Part shown: positions 32,029-37,511 of the stretch, piece by piece
Layout of the letters: each line of letters opens with the position of its first letter
How positions within the stretch are numbered: the stretch's first letter is position 1
Source: Lachnospiraceae bacterium
GTDB taxonomy: Bacteria; Bacillota; Clostridia; Lachnospirales; Lachnospiraceae
DNA length: 37,511 nt
Assembly (NCBI GenBank): GCA_900771995.1
Contig: CAAGQC010000015.1
Span: forward strand, 1-37,511
Reading direction: 5' to 3'
Notes under the pieces: generated by a model
What the model was told of the DNA's origin: nothing
Databases searched by the model: none
What the model saw: only the letters and a program-made list of their open reading frames with translations
Translations under genes and position numbers: made by a program

Positions 32029-33615
32029 ATGAGTGAAGCAGTAAAAGAAGCGATCAGAACAGGAAAAACAGCCCTTGGTATCGAGTTCGGTTCCACCAGA
32101 ATCAAAGCGGTACTGGTCGATGAGAGCCATGCCCCCATCGCCATGGGAACCTATGACTGGGAGAACCGTCTGGAGAACAACATCTGGACCTACAGTCTGG
32201 AAGATATCTGGAAAGGCCTGCAAGGCTGCTACAAGAGCCTGACAGACGATGTGGAGGCAAAATACGGCGAAAAGCTGACCACACTGGGATCTCTGGGATT
32301 CAGCGGAATGATGCACGGCTATATGCCTTTCAACGCAGCCGGTGATCTTCTCGTACCTTTCCGTACCTGGAGAAACACCATGACGGAGCAAGCCTGCAAG
32401 AAGCTGATCCCGGTATTCAACTTCAACATTCCCCAGAGATGGAGCATTGCACACCTGTATCAGGCTATTTTAAGCGGAGAGGAGCATGTAAAGGATATTG
32501 CCTTCTTCACCACACTGGCAGGATACATTCACTGGAAGCTGTCCGGAGAAAAGGTACTGGGTATCGGCGAGGCAGCAGGCATGTTCCCCATTGATTCCAC
32601 AATTATGGATTTTGATCAGAAGATGCTGGATCAGTTTGACGGCTTACATAATTTTGACTGGAAGATCCGTGACATTCTGCCGAAGGTACTGGTAGCCGGA
32701 GAGCCTGCCGGTGTTCTGACCGCGGAAGGTGCGAAATTACTGGATCCCACCGGAACCTTACAGCCCGGGGCACCCATGTGTCCTCCCGAGGGCGATGCGG
32801 GGACCGGCATGGTAGCCACCAACAGTGTGGCAGTCCGCACCGGTAATGTCTCCGCCGGAACCTCTATTTTCGCCATGGTGGTACTGGAAAAGGCCATGGA
32901 AAAAGTACACGAAGAGATCGATATGGTCACTACCCCCGACGGTATGCCCGTAGCCATGGTACACTGCAATAACTGTACCTCCGATCTGAATGCCTGGGTA
33001 AATCTTCTGGGCGAATGTGCAGAAAGCTTTGGTGTAAAAGTAGACAAGAACGAACTGTACGGCGTGCTGTACCGCAAGGCACTGGAAGGTGCTGCGGACT
33101 GCGGCGGCGTGACAGCATACAACTATTTCTCCGGAGAACCCATCACCGGACTGGATGCCGGCCGTCCCATGGTGGTAAGAACTCCCGATGCGGATTTCTC
33201 ACTGGCGAACTTCATGCGCTCCCATCTGTACAGCGCAGTGGCTACTTTGAAGATCGGTATGGATATTCTGTTAAAAGAGGAACATGTGGAGGTAGATTCC
33301 CTGATGGGACACGGCGGTTTTTTCAAGACTCCCGTAGTAGGACAGCGTGTCATGGCAGCAGGCATGAATGCACCGATCACTGTTATGGATACGGCCAGTG
33401 AAGGCGGCGCCTGGGGGATTGCCATTCTGGCGGCTTTCATGAAGGAGAAAAAGGAGGGCGAGACCCTTTCTTCCTATCTGAATGACAAGATCTTCGCAGG
33501 ACAGACCGGAACCACACTGAATCCGGATCCCGAAGATGTGAAGGGCTTTGATTCTTTCCTGGAAGAGTACAAGAAACTGCTTCCCGCAGAAAAGGCAGCC
33601 GTTGCCGCAAAATAA
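32029..33615 (+). CDS. FGGY-family sugar kinase, probable L-ribulokinase
   Basis: A 528-residue FGGY kinase. The N-terminal phosphate loop is LGIEFGSTRIKAVLVDE, and a second core element is TLGSLGFSGMMHGYMPF. The nucleotide-binding C-terminal half shows GNVSAGTSIFAMV and MGHGGFFKTPVVGQRVMAAG. It should phosphorylate L-ribulose to L-ribulose-5-phosphate, since araD and araR flank it, but the sequence is more distant from classic AraB than from a clostridial FGGY subgroup, so xylulose kinase activity cannot be excluded. AAGGAGAG lies before ATG 32029, 30 bases after araR. Confidence 0.85.
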   Translation: MSEAVKEAIRTGKTALGIEFGSTRIKAVLVDESHAPIAMGTYDWENRLENNIWTYSLEDIWKGLQGCYKSLTDDVEAKYGEKLTTLGSLGFSGMMHGYMPFNAAGDLLVPFRTWRNTMTEQACKKLIPVFNFNIPQRWSIAHLYQAILSGEEHVKDIAFFTTLAGYIHWKLSGEKVLGIGEAAGMFPIDSTIMDFDQKMLDQFDGLHNFDWKIRDILPKVLVAGEPAGVLTAEGAKLLDPTGTLQPGAPMCPPEGDAGTGMVATNSVAVRTGNVSAGTSIFAMVVLEKAMEKVHEEIDMVTTPDGMPVAMVHCNNCTSDLNAWVNLLGECAESFGVKVDKNELYGVLYRKALEGAADCGGVTAYNYFSGEPITGLDAGRPMVVRTPDADFSLANFMRSHLYSAVATLKIGMDILLKEEHVEVDSLMGHGGFFKTPVVGQRVMAAGMNAPITVMDTASEGGAWGIAILAAFMKEKKEGETLSSYLNDKIFAGQTGTTLNPDPEDVKGFDSFLEEYKKLLPAEKAAVAAK

Positions 33616-33701
33616 TTTTCAGACGCAAAATATGCCTGCATAGTGCACACATATAGGTGTCGGAAAGCCTGCGGGTTTTAGAAAGAAATGAGGTTTAAGA
33701 T

Positions 33702-34406
33702 ATGTTAGAAGAATTAAAACAGAAAGTATATGAAGCAAATATGGATCTGCCCCGGTACGGTCTCGTGACCTTTACCTGGGGAAATGTCAGTGCCATCGAC
33801 AGAGAGAGCGGGCTGTTTGTCATCAAACCCAGCGGCGTGGATTACGACAAGCTGACACCGGAGATGATGGTAGTCATGGACCTGAACGGCAATAAGGTGG
33901 AGGGAAACTTAAATCCCTCTTCCGACACCGCTACCCATTTGGAACTGTATAAGGCATTCCCGGAGATCGGCGGCATCGTACATACCCATTCTTCCTATGC
34001 TACCAGCTGGGCACAGGCGGGAAGAGATATTCCCTGCTACGGAACCACCCATGCGGATTACATCTATGGACCGGTGCCCTGCGTGCGCTGCCTGACAAAG
34101 GAAGAGATCGAGGACGCTTACGAGGAAAATACAGGACACCTGATCGTCAATGAATTCAAACGCCTGGGCAAGGATCCCAAGGCTGTGCCCGCTGTTCTGT
34201 GTAAAAATCACGGACCTTTTGCCTGGGGTAAGGATGCCAAAGAAGCTGTCCACAATGCCGTAGTACTGGAAGAAGTGGCAAAAATGGCTTACCGCGCCGA
34301 GACTATCAATCCCAGGATCCAACCGGCACCTCAGGAATTGCAGGATAAGCATTATCTTCGTAAGCATGGCAAGAATGCCTACTACGGTCAGACCATACAG
34401 ATCTAA
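33702..34406 (+). CDS. araD: L-ribulose-5-phosphate 4-epimerase
   Basis: A 234-residue class II aldolase-fold enzyme. Zinc ligands are His94 and His96 (VHTHSSYAT) and His170 (KNHGPFAWG), with Asp75 nearby, agreeing in spacing with E. coli AraD. TFTWGNVSAID and IKPSGVDYD are family motifs. It converts L-ribulose-5-phosphate to D-xylulose-5-phosphate. AraD-specific features are the full HADYIYG segment and the C-terminal HYLRKHGKNAYYGQ. GAAATGAGG precedes the start. It lies 86 bases downstream of the kinase. Confidence 0.94.
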   Translation: MLEELKQKVYEANMDLPRYGLVTFTWGNVSAIDRESGLFVIKPSGVDYDKLTPEMMVVMDLNGNKVEGNLNPSSDTATHLELYKAFPEIGGIVHTHSSYATSWAQAGRDIPCYGTTHADYIYGPVPCVRCLTKEEIEDAYEENTGHLIVNEFKRLGKDPKAVPAVLCKNHGPFAWGKDAKEAVHNAVVLEEVAKMAYRAETINPRIQPAPQELQDKHYLRKHGKNAYYGQTIQI

Positions 34407-34447
34407 GACTGCAATATTTTACGGTAGAAGAGCAATTCTTTTACTAG

Positions 34448-34471
34448 ACTAGCATCGGGAAGTATGCTAGT
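34448..34471. promoter_or_regulatory. Inverted repeat upstream of the transketolase genes
   Basis: ACTAGCAT (34448-34455) and ATGCTAGT (34464-34471) form a perfect 8-bp dyad with an 8-base spacer. A -10-like TATAAC (34471-34476) overlaps its right edge, without a convincing -35 box. It may be an operator or a small RNA hairpin in the araD-tkt gap. Confidence 0.4.
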
Positions 34472-34523
34472 ATAACAACGTAAATCGCAACAGACAAGCC
34501 AATATGGCGGAATGGAGGAGACA

Positions 34524-35366
34524 ATGAAGAATTTAGAACTGCAAAAGCGTGCCAATGATGTCCGCAAGGGCATTGTGACCGCAGTTCACGGTGCGAAAGC
34601 AGGACATCCCGGCGGATCCCTGTCAGCCGCAGATATTTTTACATTTTTATATTTCGAGGAACTGAACATTGATCCGAAGAATCCGGATATGGAGGAACGT
34701 GACAGATTTGTACTGTCCAAGGGTCATACAGCTCCCGGACTCTATTCCGCACTGGCTAACAGAGGATATTTCCCGGTAGAGGATCTGCCTACCCTGCGTC
34801 ACTTAGGTTCCTATTTACAGGGTCATCCCTGCATTCATATCCCCGGTGTGGATATGTCTTCCGGATCTCTGGGACAGGGCATTTCCGCAGCTGTAGGTAT
34901 GGCACTGGGTGCAAAGATGGAGAATCGTGATTTCCGTGTGTATACACTGTTAGGCGACGGCGAGATCGAGGAAGGCCAGGTATGGGAGGCAGCCATGTTC
35001 GCAGGCTTCCGCAAGCTGGACAACCTCTGTGTTATGGTAGATAACAATAATTTACAGATCGACGGACCCATCGATCAGGTATGTTCTCCTTATCCTATTG
35101 ATAAGAAGTTCGAGGCATTCAATTTCCATGTGATCAATGCCGATGCCCATGATTTTGATGCGATCCGCGCAGCATTCAAGGAAGCAAGAGAGACCAAGGG
35201 TATGCCCACCTGTATCGTATTCCACAGCCTGAAAGGTAAGGGTGTCTCCTTCATGGAGAACAGTGTGGACTGGCACGGCAAGGCTCCCAACGATGAGGAG
35301 TATGCAGTGGCAATGGCAGACCTTGATAAGATCGAAAAAGAATTAGAGAAAGCAGGTGAGCAGTAA
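34524..35366 (+). CDS. Transketolase N-terminal subunit
   Basis: A 280-residue protein matching the N-terminal half of transketolase. It carries GHPGGSLSAADI, SKGHTAPGLYSAL, SSGSLGQGISAAVG and the thiamine-diphosphate motif GDGEIEEGQVWEAA with NNNLQIDG. With the next subunit it moves two-carbon units between xylulose-5-phosphate and other sugars. Start ATG 34524 has GGAGGAG directly upstream; ATG 34512 lies within that site and is rejected. The stop overlaps the next start by one base. Confidence 0.95.
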   Translation: MKNLELQKRANDVRKGIVTAVHGAKAGHPGGSLSAADIFTFLYFEELNIDPKNPDMEERDRFVLSKGHTAPGLYSALANRGYFPVEDLPTLRHLGSYLQGHPCIHIPGVDMSSGSLGQGISAAVGMALGAKMENRDFRVYTLLGDGEIEEGQVWEAAMFAGFRKLDNLCVMVDNNNLQIDGPIDQVCSPYPIDKKFEAFNFHVINADAHDFDAIRAAFKEARETKGMPTCIVFHSLKGKGVSFMENSVDWHGKAPNDEEYAVAMADLDKIEKELEKAGEQ

Positions 35367-36310
35367 TGGCAGAGAATACCGTGAAAAAGATCGCAACCAG
35401 AGAAAGCTATGGTAACTCCCTGAAGGAGCTGGCAGAAGAATTCCCCAATCTGGTCGTATTGGATGCCGACCTGGCAGCCGCTACCAAGACCGGAATCTTC
35501 CGTAAGGCATATCCCGACCGCCACATCGACTGCGGTATCGCAGAGTCCAACATGATGGGCGTGGCAGCAGGACTGTCTCTGGTAGGTAAGATTCCTTTCG
35601 TAAGCTCTTTTGCAATGTTCGCAGCAGGACGTGCGTTTGAGCAGGTGCGTAACTCTATCGGTTACCCTCATCTGAATGTCAAGATCGGTGCGACCCATGC
35701 AGGTATCACCGTAGGTGAGGACGGCGCGACCCATCAGTGTAACGAGGATATCGCCCTGATGCGTACCATCCCCGGCATGGTAGTAATGTGCCCTTCCGAT
35801 GATGTGGAAGCCAGAGCTGCTGTTCGTGCCGCTCTGGAATATGAAGGCCCTGTATACATCCGTTTCGGACGTGCCGCAGTACCCGTGATCAACGATCATC
35901 CCGGTTATCATTTCGAGATCGGTAAGGGAACCGTAGTCCGTGAAGGTAAGGATGTCACTATCGTAGCTACCGGTATCTGTGTAGATTCCGCGCTGGGTGC
36001 AGCGAAGATGCTGGAAGAGGAAGGCATCAGTGCAGAGGTCGTAAACATCTGTACCATCAAGCCTCTGGACGAGGAGATCATCATTAACAGTGCGAAGAAG
36101 ACCGGCAAGGTAGTTACCGTGGAAGAGCATTCCGTCATCGGTGGACTGGGAAGCGCTGTCTGCGACTGCCTGTGTGCAAATCATCCCGTACCTGTGAAGA
36201 AAGTCGGTATGCAGGATGTCTTCGGTGAGTCCGGCTCCGCTGCTGCTCTGGTAGAGAAGTACGGTCTGGATGCCAAGGGCGTTTACAAGTCTGTAAAAGA
36301 ATTTCTGTAA
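35366..36310 (+). CDS. Transketolase C-terminal subunit
   Basis: A 314-residue protein matching the pyrimidine-binding and C-terminal domains of transketolase. Typical stretches are TRESYGNSLKELAEE, FVSSFAMFAAGRAFEQ, THAGITVGEDGATHQ and the C-terminal VEEHSVIGGLGSAV. It starts at ATG 35366, overlapping the TAA of the N-terminal subunit, which ensures equal translation. Split transketolases are usual in many Clostridia. Placement after araD means pentose carbon passes straight to the pentose phosphate pathway. Confidence 0.95.
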   Translation: MAENTVKKIATRESYGNSLKELAEEFPNLVVLDADLAAATKTGIFRKAYPDRHIDCGIAESNMMGVAAGLSLVGKIPFVSSFAMFAAGRAFEQVRNSIGYPHLNVKIGATHAGITVGEDGATHQCNEDIALMRTIPGMVVMCPSDDVEARAAVRAALEYEGPVYIRFGRAAVPVINDHPGYHFEIGKGTVVREGKDVTIVATGICVDSALGAAKMLEEEGISAEVVNICTIKPLDEEIIINSAKKTGKVVTVEEHSVIGGLGSAVCDCLCANHPVPVKKVGMQDVFGESGSAAALVEKYGLDAKGVYKSVKEFL

Positions 36311-36331
36311 GAGAATATAAGATATCAAGGG

Positions 36332-36374
36332 GAAGCCGCCGGTTATGTGAAAACAGAGACTGGCGGCTTCTTTT
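36332..36374 (+). terminator. Terminator of the pentose operon
   Basis: GAAGCCGCCGGT (36332-36343) pairs with ACTGGCGGCTTC (36359-36370), then TTTT. A GC-rich stem directly after the transketolase gene. Confidence 0.88.
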
Positions 36375-36523
36375 GCATCATGGTATCATAAATTCATTGT
36401 GATTGCCAAAAGTGGACGAAACGGGATGCAGTCGCAGTGATATGCTGTTGATAGCAGGATGCCTGGGCGGCAGGAAAGAGTGATCCGGCTGGTTACAGAC
36501 GGCAGAAAGGGAAGATCATTATC

Positions 36524-37438
36524 ATGAAATATGCGATTATCGGTGCCGGAGGAACCGGCGGAATTCTGGGATTTTATATGTCGAAAGCGGGCAAGAATGT
36601 CACCCTGATCGCCAGAGGCAGACATCTGGCAGCCATACAGGAAAAGGGACTGTCCGTGGAGAAGATGTGGGATGGCACCACGGAAACCATTCCGGTAAAA
36701 GCTACGGATATGGAACACTACAGGGAGCAGCCGGATGTGATTCTGGTCTGCGTGAAAGGTTATTCTCTGGAGGATACGATTCCTTTTATTCAGAAAGTGG
36801 CGAAGCCCTCGACCATCGTGATCCCGGTGTTAAATATCTACGGAACCGGAGCAAAAATGCAGGAAAAACTGCCGGAACTTCTGGTGACGGACGGCTGTAT
36901 CTATGTTTCCGCCAATATCAGGGAGCCGGGAGTGCTGATCCAGCATGGTAAAATATTACGGGTAGTCTACGGGGTACGGAAGCCGGAGGAATCTACGGAT
37001 CGGCTGGCAGAGATCAAGAAGGATTTTGATGCCAGCGGAATCGATGGCGTATTGTCCGAAAACATCCGCAGAGATGCGCTGGAAAAATTCTCTTATGTAT
37101 CTCCCATTGGTGCAGCCGGACTTTATTTCCACGCTACTGCAGCGGATTTCCAGAAAGAAGGAGAGGAGAGGGAAGCTTTCAAGACCATGATCCGGGAGAT
37201 TGCCGCACTGGCAGAAGCCATGGGGGTTCCCTTCCAGAGGGATATGGTGGAAGTCAACCTAAAGATCCTCTCTACCCTGGCCCCGGAAGCCACCACCTCC
37301 ATGCAGAGAGACGTCATGGAAGGCAAAGCCTCCGAGATAGACGGACTGGTCTACGAAGTCGTCCGCATGGGACAGAAATACGGTGTGCCGGTGCCTATGT
37401 ATGAGAGGATTGCGCAGAAACTTTGCGAGACAGTGTAA
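36524..37438 (+). CDS. Ketopantoate reductase-family protein (PanE/ApbA)
   Basis: A 304-residue NAD(P)H-dependent reductase. The N-terminal Rossmann motif is IIGAGGTGGILGFYMSKAG, followed by VTLIARGRHLAAI and VILVCVKGYSLEDTI. The C-terminal helical domain has KFSYVSPIGAAGLYFHAT and, near the end, STLAPEATTSMQRDVMEGKASEIDGL, which matches the substrate-side motif of 2-dehydropantoate 2-reductases. Pantothenate synthesis is the classic role, but many paralogues act on other keto acids. A ribosome-binding site AAAGGGAAG lies upstream. It is a single gene as far as can be seen; the window ends 73 bases later with nothing else recognised. Confidence 0.87.
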   Translation: MKYAIIGAGGTGGILGFYMSKAGKNVTLIARGRHLAAIQEKGLSVEKMWDGTTETIPVKATDMEHYREQPDVILVCVKGYSLEDTIPFIQKVAKPSTIVIPVLNIYGTGAKMQEKLPELLVTDGCIYVSANIREPGVLIQHGKILRVVYGVRKPEESTDRLAEIKKDFDASGIDGVLSENIRRDALEKFSYVSPIGAAGLYFHATAADFQKEGEEREAFKTMIREIAALAEAMGVPFQRDMVEVNLKILSTLAPEATTSMQRDVMEGKASEIDGLVYEVVRMGQKYGVPVPMYERIAQKLCETV

Positions 37439-37511
37439 ATGGAAAGTTAGCGGAACGTCCCCGTAGCCCGCATTGGGGGTAAGGCCATCAGACCCGCTCT
37501 CGCTTCGGAAG

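Noticed and set aside
35090..36328. 412-codon minus-strand frame across the transketolase genes
   Set aside because: Antisense shadow of two well-conserved subunits; the product has no recognisable domain.

Overview
The window looks like chromosomal DNA of a spore-forming, gut-type anaerobe of the class Clostridia, most probably a member of the Lachnospiraceae. This is inferred from the low-GC Gram-positive gene set: yaaO/yaaR/holB/ricT/trmN/rsmI order, a T-box leader on pheST, spore genes (cotF-like pair, spmAB), a clostridial glutamate dehydrogenase and small cysteine-rich proteins typical of this family. No sequence search was possible, so the genus is not assigned.

Layout. 1-214: the end of a tRNA cluster (Phe, Lys) and its terminator. 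215-1366: azlCD, a branched-chain amino acid exporter. 1378-8784: an L,D-transpeptidase, an HD-domain protein, then a housekeeping cluster (YaaO-like decarboxylase, pyruvate kinase, guanylate-kinase-like protein, YaaR, HolB). 8905-10313: an ECF sigma factor with its presumed anti-sigma factor. 10312-14687: an AT-rich accessory island with an AraC-type regulator divergent from a two-subunit ABC exporter. 14688-14967: broken remains of an MNT/HEPN toxin-antitoxin pair. 14979-18980: T-box-controlled pheST. 19026-22411: ricT (with a very long Asn/Arg-rich tail), a tRNA methyltransferase, rsmI and a small Cys protein. 22469-24140: lrgAB facing an Lrp-type regulator. 24186-26396: glutamate dehydrogenase, a 37-residue Cys peptide and two small spore-coat-like proteins. 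26480-27672: spmAB. 27671-30673 (minus strand): an auxin-efflux-type transporter and a DUF885 membrane-anchored putative metalloprotein. 30811-36374: an arabinose/pentose operon (araR, FGGY kinase, araD, split transketolase). 36524-37438: a ketopantoate-reductase-family gene.

How the parts work together. In the Bacillus-type order holB is followed directly by ricT. Here the two are about 10.4 kb apart, with the sigma operon, the AT-rich ABC island, toxin-antitoxin debris and pheST between them, so this interval has been an integration site. The pentose operon converts L-ribulose to L-ribulose-5-P, then D-xylulose-5-P, and feeds it to transketolase. No arabinose isomerase or sugar transporter is in the window. 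Several gene starts are better placed downstream of the longest reading frame because the apparent upstream start lies inside a promoter element.

The most interesting signals are: the low-complexity RNA-binding-like tail of RicT; a consensus sigma-G-type promoter placed so that it excludes one arm of a hairpin hiding the ribosome-binding site of the coat genes; the double truncation at the ABC/toxin-antitoxin junction; AraC-type direct repeats at the ABC promoter; and a 16-bp tandem repeat between the T-box and pheS.
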